This document shows positions 6,807 through 12,709 of a stretch of 12,709 nucleotides of DNA, in pieces; within the stretch, counting starts at the first letter, position 1; each line of letters starts with the position of its first letter. Position numbers and translations under genes: made by a program. The stretch spans positions 1 through 12,709 of the forward strand of contig JAITVM010000057.1 in assembly GCA_031285815.1 (NCBI GenBank), in the 5' to 3' direction. The notes under the pieces are model-generated. The model did no database searches and was not told where the DNA came from. It was given only the letters and a program-made list of their open reading frames with translations. This DNA is from Clostridiales bacterium. Lineage in GTDB: Bacteria > Bacillota > Clostridia > Lachnospirales > JAITVM01.

Positions 6807-8339
6807 ATGCGTTCTTCATTTTTTGAATTTAATGTGGCAAAGACCGGGTTATTTACAGCCAGGTCAAATTTAGAAATAACAAGCCATAACGTAGCAAATG
6901 CGGAGACACATGGGTACAGTAGGCAATATGCGTTACAAAAAGCAAATACGCCAATAAATTTATTTAACGGCCAAGGTATGATAGGGACAGGTTCAAGCGT
7001 GTATGGCATAGGCCAGCACAGGTCATTTTATTTAGATAAAAAATATTGGTCAGAGTCCCCTGTTTTGGGCGAATATAGAGTAAAGTCAACTTACCTTGAA
7101 ATTGTGGAAGGCGTTTTAAACGGGGCAAGCGAAAATGGCATAAAATCTTATTTTGATGATTTTTTTAAGTCTCTTCAAGATTTAAAGACAACATCTGGCG
7201 ATGATACTTACCGTATTAATATGTTGGAAGTTTCCCAGACACTAACTAAACTAGTTAATACTTCGGCTGAAAATTTGAAAAAACAGCAAAATGATATTAA
7301 TTCAGAAGTTAAGTCGGTGGTTAATATAATAAACTCGATTGGCCAACAAATCAAATCATTAAACAAACAAATCCATACTTATGAGTTGGATGGCTCTAAA
7401 GCTAATGACTTGAGGGATGAAAGGGCAAGGCTCGTTGATGGTTTATCTAACTATGTTAATATTTCTGTGGAAGAAAAGGACAATAAATTTTCAGTTAATA
7501 TTAATGGGTATGAGTTTGTAAACCATGTCGACGCACAAGTATTAACGACGGTAGATAGGGATTCTAAAAGGAACCCTACCGATGTGCCTGGCCTTTGTGA
7601 TATATATTTTGAAGGCAGCAATTTGCAATTCGACATATACCATAAAAACCTTAAAGGCGAACTTAAAGGGCTTATTGATTTAAGGGACGGGAACAATAGC
7701 AACTTATTAGGTGGGCAGGCTTTGGAAACTACAAATTACAAGGGCGTACCACACTATTTAAATAAATTAAATGAGCTTGTAAGGACATTCGCAAGGGCGG
7801 TTAATGAAGGGGTTGATGCAAGCGGCAACCCGATTCCAAATGTAATAGGGCATGAATCCGGATATGACAGGGATGGCAACCTTGGCCTGCCTTTTTTCAC
7901 AAATGGCGGCGGCACGGTAGTTGATTATGATTTAATGACTTGCGAAAATTTTGCTGTTAACCAGGTAATCATAGATGACCCCAAAAAAATTGCGGCAGCT
8001 TCAGATAGCACCAGTGATGAAAGTGATAATAGGGTTATCCTTGGCTTCTTAAATATACCTGCTTATAGGTCCCTGTTTAAAGAAGGGAAGCTGGAGGATT
8101 ATATTGTAGGGGTATCATCTGAACTGGGGATAACAAAGAAGCAGGCTGACAATTTTTATGAGAATTATAACGATGTTTTGAATACTATAGACAACCAGCG
8201 GATTGAGGTCTACGGCGTAGATGTGAACGAAGAGATGATGAACCTTATGAAATATAACCAGCTTTATCAAGCATCGGCTAAATTAATAAATATTATTGAT
8301 GGCATTTATGACACATGTATAAATAGGATGGGTGTTTAG
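6807..8339 (+). CDS. flgK: FlgK, flagellar hook-associated protein 1 (second copy)
   Basis: A 510-residue FlgK with the N-terminal signature FFEFNVAKTGLFTARSNLEI followed by TSHNVANAETHGYSRQ, and a C-terminal helix (about 469-510) with YGVDVNEEMMNLMKYNQLYQ and SAKLINIIDGIYD. Residues about 150-190 are a coiled-coil-like stretch (KKQQNDINSEVKSVVN). The ATG at 6807 has AGGAGG (6795-6800) six bases upstream. The gene is not a fragment of the preceding flgK: it is full length, has both conserved ends, and differs throughout. Its length is close to B. subtilis FlgK (about 507 residues, from memory). It lies 36 bases before flgL in the same direction. The D0 ends suggest it is exported and joins the junction zone; whether it acts with or instead of the first copy cannot be told. 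Confidence 0.93.
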   Translation: MRSSFFEFNVAKTGLFTARSNLEITSHNVANAETHGYSRQYALQKANTPINLFNGQGMIGTGSSVYGIGQHRSFYLDKKYWSESPVLGEYRVKSTYLEIVEGVLNGASENGIKSYFDDFFKSLQDLKTTSGDDTYRINMLEVSQTLTKLVNTSAENLKKQQNDINSEVKSVVNIINSIGQQIKSLNKQIHTYELDGSKANDLRDERARLVDGLSNYVNISVEEKDNKFSVNINGYEFVNHVDAQVLTTVDRDSKRNPTDVPGLCDIYFEGSNLQFDIYHKNLKGELKGLIDLRDGNNSNLLGGQALETTNYKGVPHYLNKLNELVRTFARAVNEGVDASGNPIPNVIGHESGYDRDGNLGLPFFTNGGGTVVDYDLMTCENFAVNQVIIDDPKKIAAASDSTSDESDNRVILGFLNIPAYRSLFKEGKLEDYIVGVSSELGITKKQADNFYENYNDVLNTIDNQRIEVYGVDVNEEMMNLMKYNQLYQASAKLINIIDGIYDTCINRMGV

Positions 8340-8375
8340 TGGTTTACTAAATGTAATATTGAAAGGGGCTAAACT

Positions 8376-9722
8376 TTGAGAATCAGTAATCCGATGATAA
8401 CAAATACAATGATGATCAATATAAATAGGAATATGGGTAAAATGAGTGATTATTATAATCAATTGTCAACAGGCAAGAGGATACAATTCACCTCAGATGA
8501 CCCTATTATAGCGGCTAGGGCTTTAAAATTCCGTACATCTGTAAAAGAGACTCAACAGTACCAGAAAAATGTTAACCAGGGCATCTCCTGGATGGAAATT
8601 ACAGAAAAAGGTTTCTCTAACGTAAACTCAATTATTGAAAAAGTTAGGGAATTGTGTGTGCAAGGGGCAACAGATACTTATGGGTATGAGGATAGGAAAA
8701 AAATAGGTGCGGTAGTGGATTCTTTGTGGGAGCAGCTGGGCCTTGAAATGAACATAACTTATACAGGCCGCTATGTCTTTTCTGGCTACAGGACAGACAA
8801 GCCGCCGGTTATTACTGAAGATTCTGGCGAGCAGTATACTGTTGCACAACATTTTAGTGTTGGCGATGTACAGGAAACTAAATCATACCAAAACCTATCG
8901 CCTACAGGTGACCCTATTGTCAATGATATTAAAATTATAAAGCTTCCATATAATAGCACAAATAACGGCCTTGCCGGTGTTACAGTTTCGGGTTTTGGTG
9001 CAGCAGTATCTAAATCTGCCAGCGACCCTACTGCTTATGATGGCTCTGCCCTTACTTATATAGAAGAGACAGGTGAGGTTGTTTTCCCATCTGGTGCGGC
9101 TATTCCGGATACATTTGATGTTAATTACCAAATAAATAGCCTAAAAAAAGGCGATTTAAACCCTGAAGTCTATTTTGAGTCTACGAGGCTAAGCGACGGC
9201 CAATATTTTGATATGGCCGGCCAAAGCCTGGAGTATGAATTTGGTGTAAATACAAGGGTTGATATAAATTCACTTGCTAAAGATGTTTATACCGATAAAT
9301 TTTATGCTGATTTAAAAGATTTTGTGAAATTTATTAATTCGGTTCAAGTATCGAGTGAAACAGAGCTGGCTGCTTTAGGCGTTACAGGCCAGGCGGCAAC
9401 AGATACAATAACGAAACAGCAGCAGGCGGCGCAGGTTGCCTTGCAAGACAGGTTTAGCGATATGTTGGCAATGATGGACGAATATTCTAAAACTGTATCT
9501 AAAGAGCATGCCGATTTGGGCAGCAGGATGAATAGGCTGGAATTAATAGAAAATAGGTTGATGGATGATGAAGTTACCTATACATCGCTTTTGTCTAAAA
9601 ATGAAGATACAGATTATATGGAAGTTATCATGAATTTGAAATCGGCCGAGAGTATTTATCAGGCGTCCTTGCAAACGGGGGCGAAAATAATTCAAATGAC
9701 TTTAGCAAATTTTATAAGTTGA
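8376..9722 (+). CDS. flgL: FlgL, flagellar hook-associated protein 3, long form
   Basis: A 448-residue FlgL with flagellin-like ends. The N-terminus reads MRISNPMITNTMMININRNM, then MSDYYNQLSTGKRIQFTSDD, the classic FlgL/flagellin D0-D1 start. YVFSGYRTD (133-141) is the usual mid-protein FlgL motif. The C-terminal end has LGSRMNRLELIENRL and NLKSAESIYQASLQTGAKI. FlgL sits on FlgK and provides the platform for flagellin. It is much longer than B. subtilis FlgL (about 298 residues, from memory); the extra sequence lies mainly in residues 142-262, a serine/glycine/threonine-rich beta-type insertion. The start is TTG at 8376, with GAAAGGGG (8361-8368) seven bases upstream; MRIS directly after it is the conserved family start. 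Confidence 0.93.
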   Translation: MRISNPMITNTMMININRNMGKMSDYYNQLSTGKRIQFTSDDPIIAARALKFRTSVKETQQYQKNVNQGISWMEITEKGFSNVNSIIEKVRELCVQGATDTYGYEDRKKIGAVVDSLWEQLGLEMNITYTGRYVFSGYRTDKPPVITEDSGEQYTVAQHFSVGDVQETKSYQNLSPTGDPIVNDIKIIKLPYNSTNNGLAGVTVSGFGAAVSKSASDPTAYDGSALTYIEETGEVVFPSGAAIPDTFDVNYQINSLKKGDLNPEVYFESTRLSDGQYFDMAGQSLEYEFGVNTRVDINSLAKDVYTDKFYADLKDFVKFINSVQVSSETELAALGVTGQAATDTITKQQQAAQVALQDRFSDMLAMMDEYSKTVSKEHADLGSRMNRLELIENRLMDDEVTYTSLLSKNEDTDYMEVIMNLKSAESIYQASLQTGAKIIQMTLANFIS

Positions 9723-9724
9723 TT

Positions 9725-9753
9725 TTGACAATTGTCTCAAATATGTTTATAAT
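9725..9753 (+). promoter_or_regulatory. Perfect-consensus sigma-A promoter for fliW-csrA
   Basis: TTGACA (9725-9730) and TATAAT (9748-9753) are exact matches to both sigma-A hexamers at the ideal 17-base spacing. The promoter begins three bases after the flgL stop. A 10-bp perfect palindrome, GACAATTGTC (9727-9736), overlaps the -35 box and could be an operator. A start about seven bases after the -10 falls near 9760, inside the AAGGAGG ribosome binding site of fliW, leaving a leader of only about 11 bases. Confidence 0.82.
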
Positions 9754-9770
9754 ACCAAGGAGGATATTTT

Positions 9771-10223
9771 ATGGTTATAAATACAAAATCTTTTGGTGAA
9801 GTGGATGTGCAGGAGGATAAGGTTATTAATTTTGAACCCAGCATCCCGGGTTTTCCGGATAGTAAGCGCTATATGTTAATGTATGAAAGCGACAACCCGG
9901 ATGAGAATATTTTTTGCTGGCTGCAGTCTGTTGACCAGCCGGAGATAGCCTTTGCGGTTTTAGATTCCGGCAAAGTATTTAAAGACTATAGTCCTGTTAT
10001 AGAAGATAGCGAATTAGGGGAACTGAAACATACTAATGAGGAGGATTTACTCCTTTATAATATAGTTGTAATCCCAGATGACGTTGAGAATTTATCGGCT
10101 AATTTAAAGGCCCCTGTCCTTATAGACTCTAAAAGGAGGATAGGGAAGCAAGTTATTGCCAATAATGATGATTATCAGGTTAGGCATTATATTATTGAGG
10201 AGTTACGATCAAGGAATGGGTGA
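9771..10223 (+). CDS. fliW: FliW, flagellar assembly factor and CsrA antagonist
   Basis: A 150-residue FliW. Family signatures are visible in order: FEPSIPGFPDSKRYML near residues 21-36, WLQSVDQPEIAFAVLD near 50-65, NLSANLKAPVLIDSKRR near 107-123, then GKQVIANNDDYQVRHYI. In B. subtilis FliW binds either flagellin or CsrA: free flagellin captures FliW, leaving CsrA to block flagellin mRNA translation, and as flagellin is secreted FliW is released to inhibit CsrA. The next gene here is csrA, four bases after the stop, which supports the same partner switch. AAGGAGG (9757-9763) lies seven bases before the ATG. The gene has its own sigma-A promoter besides possible read-through from flgL. Confidence 0.95.
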   Translation: MVINTKSFGEVDVQEDKVINFEPSIPGFPDSKRYMLMYESDNPDENIFCWLQSVDQPEIAFAVLDSGKVFKDYSPVIEDSELGELKHTNEEDLLLYNIVVIPDDVENLSANLKAPVLIDSKRRIGKQVIANNDDYQVRHYIIEELRSRNG

Positions 10224-10227
10224 TTAA

Positions 10228-10446
10228 ATGCTTGCTTTAACAAGGAAAATAGGAGAAAAAATTATTATTGGCGATGATATCGAGGTTGTAGTCTTGGCAG
10301 TTAATGGTGAACAAGTTAAGCTTGGTATTGTTGCGCCCAGGGAGATTTCTGTCCATAGGATGGAAGTTTATGAACAGATTATCTCTGCTAATAAAGAGGC
10401 TATTAACAGCAGGAAAGTCAACGGGCTTAATAAACTCTTCAAATAA
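10228..10446 (+). CDS. csrA: CsrA, RNA-binding translational regulator
   Basis: A 72-residue CsrA/RsmA. It opens with MLALTRKIGEKIIIGDDIEV, and carries GEQVKLGIVAP and VHRMEVYEQI. L4, R6 and R44, which line the RNA-binding faces of the dimer, are all present. CsrA binds GGA motifs in hairpin loops or near ribosome binding sites. Firmicute members with a linked fliW usually repress flagellin (hag) translation, and the slightly extended C-terminus (about residues 49-72) is where FliW contacts CsrA in this group. Only four bases separate it from fliW, so the two are probably co-transcribed. The weak ribosome binding signal (GGGTG, 10218-10222, five bases from the ATG) lies within the end of fliW. 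Flagellin itself is not in the window. Confidence 0.96.
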   Translation: MLALTRKIGEKIIIGDDIEVVVLAVNGEQVKLGIVAPREISVHRMEVYEQIISANKEAINSRKVNGLNKLFK

Positions 10447-10453
10447 CAAAAAG

Positions 10454-10484
10454 ACAGGGCTGTAGCAGGCCCTGTTATTTTTTT
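10454..10484 (+). terminator. Rho-independent terminator after csrA
   Basis: ACAGGGC (10454-10460) pairs perfectly with GCCCTGT (10469-10475) across an 8-base loop, then TA and seven T residues (10478-10484). It lies eight bases after the csrA stop and closes the flagellar block. Confidence 0.9.
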
Positions 10485-10544
10485 AAATGTAAAGGCCATG
10501 CCCTTATTAGAATAAAAATCAGCTAAATTGTATATAAATATTAA

Positions 10545-10572
10545 TTGCAAACACTTTAAAATCTGATATAAT
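10545..10572 (+). promoter_or_regulatory. Sigma-A promoter (extended -10) for the asp23-nusB-xseA operon
   Basis: TATAAT at 10567-10572 is preceded by TG at 10564-10565, giving an extended -10 (TGATATAAT). TTGCAA at 10545-10550 is a fair -35 at 16 bases. It lies between the csrA terminator and the Asp23-family gene, 37 bases before the latter's ATG, where a new transcript must begin. Confidence 0.75.
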
Positions 10573-10609
10573 AATTTTTGTAAAAATATATAATCCGGGG
10601 TGAAATTAG

Positions 10610-10984
10610 ATGACTGAGATAAAAACAAATTCGGACCTTATAGGCCAGGTTCAAATAGCAGATGAAGTAATAGCCATTATAGCGGGTACGGCGGCTTTAG
10701 AGGTTGAAGGGGTTGTTGCAACCGGCGGCAATATGTCAAACGAGTTTGCAGGTATTATCGGCAAAAAAAATTTTTCTAAGGGGGTACGTGTAAATGTGGT
10801 TGACGGGGATGTGTCTGTAGTTATTGGCCTCTCTGTTAAATTTGGGTTTAAAGTGCAGGAAATTGCCTACGAAGTACAAAGGCGTGTAAAAAATGCAATC
10901 GAAACAATGACAGGGCTTAATGTGTTAGATGTAGATGTAAGTGTTTTAGCTGTGAACTTTGATAAAGATAAAAATAACGCATAG
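10610..10984 (+). CDS. Asp23/Gls24-family envelope stress response protein
   Basis: A 124-residue member of the Asp23/Gls24 (DUF322) family. The family pattern is clear: GQVQIADEVIAIIAGTAALE near residues 12-31, then VEGVVATGGN, then SVVIGLSVKFGFKVQEIAYE and VQRRVKNAIETMTGLNVLDV, ending in DVSVLAVNF. Family members lack an enzymatic motif; Staphylococcus aureus Asp23 is an abundant membrane-associated protein tied to cell envelope stress, held there by AmaP. No AmaP-like membrane protein is next to this copy. The family commonly precedes nusB in Firmicutes, as here. GGGGTG (10597-10602) is seven bases before the ATG. The gene has its own promoter and lies 83 bases before nusB. Confidence 0.92.
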   Translation: MTEIKTNSDLIGQVQIADEVIAIIAGTAALEVEGVVATGGNMSNEFAGIIGKKNFSKGVRVNVVDGDVSVVIGLSVKFGFKVQEIAYEVQRRVKNAIETMTGLNVLDVDVSVLAVNFDKDKNNA

Positions 10985-11067
10985 ATATTTTTAGTTTTTG
11001 CTTAGGGTATGGCTTAATATTCTAAGCTTTTGTATTTTATTGGGCAGATTAAAGGAAGGGTTTTATT

Positions 11068-11484
11068 ATGAGCAGAAGGCTAGCGAGGGAAAGGGCGTTT
11101 CTTTGTATCTACTTATTGGAGTTTGACAAAGAGTTTGACCTGGATGAAACATATAATTATATCTTGAATTTAGAAGGCGAAGAGATAACAAGTTCAGAAA
11201 ATTTAAATGATAATGACCAAAAATTTATGTATCAGGTTTTATCCGGCGTTGTTCAAAATTTAGAGCGCATTGACCAAGAAATATCGTCGAATACTAGGAA
11301 ATGGTCTTTTAGCCGCCTTAATAAAATTGATATAGCTATTTTGAGGCTGGCTGTATATGAAATTTTATTCATGGAGGATATTCAAAAAAGCGTTTCTGTA
11401 AATGAGGCAGTAGAGCTGGCTAAAGCATATGGCAGCGATGAATCGTTTTCATTTATAAATGGGCTCCTCAGAAAAGTAGGTTGA
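11068..11484 (+). CDS. nusB: NusB, transcription antitermination factor
   Basis: A 138-residue all-helical NusB. Signatures: RRLARERAFLCIYLLEF at the start (the arginine-rich helix that contacts boxA RNA), WSFSRLNKIDIAILRLAVYE near residues 87-106, and SVSVNEAVELAKAYGSDES followed by FINGLLRKV at the end. With NusE (ribosomal protein S10), NusB binds boxA in rRNA leaders and prevents early termination of rRNA transcription. Length is normal for the family. The ATG at 11068 is preceded by AAGGAAGGG (11052-11060). xseA starts within a few bases of the stop; nusB-xseA-xseB is a common Firmicute order. Confidence 0.96.
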   Translation: MSRRLARERAFLCIYLLEFDKEFDLDETYNYILNLEGEEITSSENLNDNDQKFMYQVLSGVVQNLERIDQEISSNTRKWSFSRLNKIDIAILRLAVYEILFMEDIQKSVSVNEAVELAKAYGSDESFSFINGLLRKVG

Positions 11485-11488
11485 TTTG

Positions 11489-12691
11489 GTGCGTGTTTTT
11501 AAAGTTTTTGAAATAAATAGATATATTAAATCTAAACTTGAAGAAGATTTTATTTTAAATGGTGTTTATATTGAGGGCGAGGTGTCTAATTATAAGCCGC
11601 ATAGTTCAGGGCACGTATATTTTACGCTTAAAGACGAGTCTTCATCTATAAACGCAGTTATGTTTAAAACTGCTAAACAAGGGTTGAAATTCAATATAGA
11701 AAATGGTATGAAAGCCGTTGGGTTTGGGCGCGTTTCTTTATATGAAAAAACGGGGAACTATCAGTTCTATGTAGAAATATTAGAGCCGGTTGGGCAAGGT
11801 GCCTTATTTTTTGCATATAACCAATTAAAAAATAAATTAGAAAAGGAAGGGCTGTTTGACAGCCGTTTTAAAAAACCTTTGCCTGAAGGGCCTGGGGCAA
11901 TCGCAATAATTACTAGCGGGACAGGCGCTGCGGTTAGGGACATTATAAAAATTTGCAAAAAAAGGGATAGTAGCATAAAAATTATTGTGGTTGATACAAT
12001 AGTACAAGGGGAAAATGCCCCGAAAGAAATTGTTTCATCAATTAGGCTTGTAAATGAATGGGGGGGTTGTGGTTTAATTATTTTAGGCAGGGGCGGCGGC
12101 AGTTTAGAAGATTTGTGGGCATTCAATGACGAAAAGGTTGCCCGCGCTATATTTGCTTCTAAAATACCAATTATTTCTGCCATTGGCCATGAAACGGATT
12201 TTACTATTGCCGATTTTGTTTCTGACTACCGTGCTTCGACGCCGTCAAATGCCGCAGAGATAGCGGTTAGTGAAAAATATCTAAAATTTATAGCCTTTAC
12301 AAAAACTTATGGGGCGTTGATTAAAACTGTAAATATCAAATTAGCCGGTTATAGGAAAAGGCTGCTTTCTACAAAGGGCAGCAAATATTTAAGGGCCCCG
12401 CTGCAGAATATATATGATAGGCAAATGTACCTAACAAGCTTGAAAGAAACATTGAAGAAAGCCACTAATAGCAAAATTAGCGGGCAAAAATCTTTATTGG
12501 CCCATAAAATAAGGGTTTTAAATAGTTTGTCGCCTTCGAATTCGTTAATTAGGGGTTTTGCAGTTGCAACTAAAAATAAACAGGTTATAAAAAGCATAAG
12601 TGATATTGTTGTTTTGGATTTGGTAAATGTTCAGATTTCGGATGGTTTTTTTAATGCCGAAGTTATAAATGTAGGAGAAGATAATGGCTAA
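11489..12691 (+). CDS. xseA: XseA, exodeoxyribonuclease VII large subunit
   Basis: A 400-residue XseA. The N-terminal OB domain (about 1-100) has IEGEVSNYKPHSSGHVYFTL and binds single-stranded DNA. The catalytic domain carries ITSGTGAAVRDI (about 141-152), GRGGGSLEDLWAFND (200-214) and AIGHETDFTIADFVSDYRAS (about 231-250), all characteristic of the family. The C-terminal part (about 260-370) is the basic helical region that binds XseB subunits. Exonuclease VII degrades single-stranded DNA from both ends to oligonucleotides. The start is uncertain between TTG at 11486 and GTG at 11489: AAGTAGG (11474-11480) is five bases from the first and eight from the second, so GTG is preferred. The stop overlaps the start of xseB by eight bases, which suggests translational coupling. 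Confidence 0.96.
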   Translation: MRVFKVFEINRYIKSKLEEDFILNGVYIEGEVSNYKPHSSGHVYFTLKDESSSINAVMFKTAKQGLKFNIENGMKAVGFGRVSLYEKTGNYQFYVEILEPVGQGALFFAYNQLKNKLEKEGLFDSRFKKPLPEGPGAIAIITSGTGAAVRDIIKICKKRDSSIKIIVVDTIVQGENAPKEIVSSIRLVNEWGGCGLIILGRGGGSLEDLWAFNDEKVARAIFASKIPIISAIGHETDFTIADFVSDYRASTPSNAAEIAVSEKYLKFIAFTKTYGALIKTVNIKLAGYRKRLLSTKGSKYLRAPLQNIYDRQMYLTSLKETLKKATNSKISGQKSLLAHKIRVLNSLSPSNSLIRGFAVATKNKQVIKSISDIVVLDLVNVQISDGFFNAEVINVGEDNG

Positions 12692-12709
12692 AACTTTCGA
12701 AGAATCGCT
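12684..12709 (+). CDS. xseB: XseB, exodeoxyribonuclease VII small subunit, partial
   Basis: Only eight codons and two bases are inside the window: MAKTFEES, cut by the right edge. The ATG at 12684 follows AGGAG (12673-12677) by six bases and overlaps the xseA stop in another frame. The KTFEES start is typical of XseB, whose next residues are usually a leucine-rich helix, and the position after xseA is the standard one. The call rests on these few residues and on gene order. Confidence 0.8.

Noticed and set aside
1..12709. CRISPR arrays, insertion sequences, tRNA or rRNA genes, prophage or defence genes
   Set aside because: I saw no direct-repeat arrays, transposase motifs, terminal inverted repeats, tRNA-like segments or phage and defence protein signatures on reading both strands.

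Overview
This AT-rich window, with many AGG arginine and ATA isoleucine codons, strong GGAGG-type ribosome binding sites and some TTG/GTG starts, looks like a chromosomal segment of a low-GC, motile Firmicute, most likely of the class Clostridia. The gene order (ComF, FlgM, FlgN, FlgK, FlgL, FliW, CsrA) is a variant of the comF/flgM/flgK/flgL/fliW/csrA cluster of Bacillus subtilis. Genus and species cannot be read from the sequence.

Layout. The left edge (about 1-623, minus strand) holds the start of a secreted protein with a copper-amine-oxidase N-terminal (stalk) domain, transcribed away from everything else. From 850 onward all genes are on the plus strand. recD2 (DNA helicase) overlaps comF (phosphoribosyltransferase-like competence protein). 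A sigma-D/sigma-28-type promoter precedes flgM (anti-sigma factor) and flgN (hook-junction chaperone), and a terminator follows flgN. A 349-base gap leads into two consecutive, divergent flgK genes and a long flgL, which encode the hook-filament junction. A perfect-consensus sigma-A promoter then precedes fliW and csrA, the protein antagonist and RNA-binding repressor pair that controls flagellin translation; this block ends in a terminator. An extended -10 promoter starts a separate housekeeping operon: an Asp23-family gene, nusB, xseA and the first codons of xseB, cut by the right edge.

How it fits together. The flagellar block is the late stage of flagellum assembly. FlgM holds sigma-28 until the hook is finished, FlgN delivers FlgK and FlgL, these form the junction on which flagellin polymerises, and FliW/CsrA match flagellin translation to secretion. 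The Asp23-nusB-xseAB block is ordinary clostridial housekeeping.

No clearly new biological system is visible; every full-length gene falls into a recognisable family. The points most worth a second look are the tandem divergent flgK pair, the isolated consensus promoter whose predicted start falls inside the fliW ribosome binding site, CsrA-like motifs overlapping the fliW and csrA start regions, the enlarged FlgL, and the unexplained leader before the first flgK.
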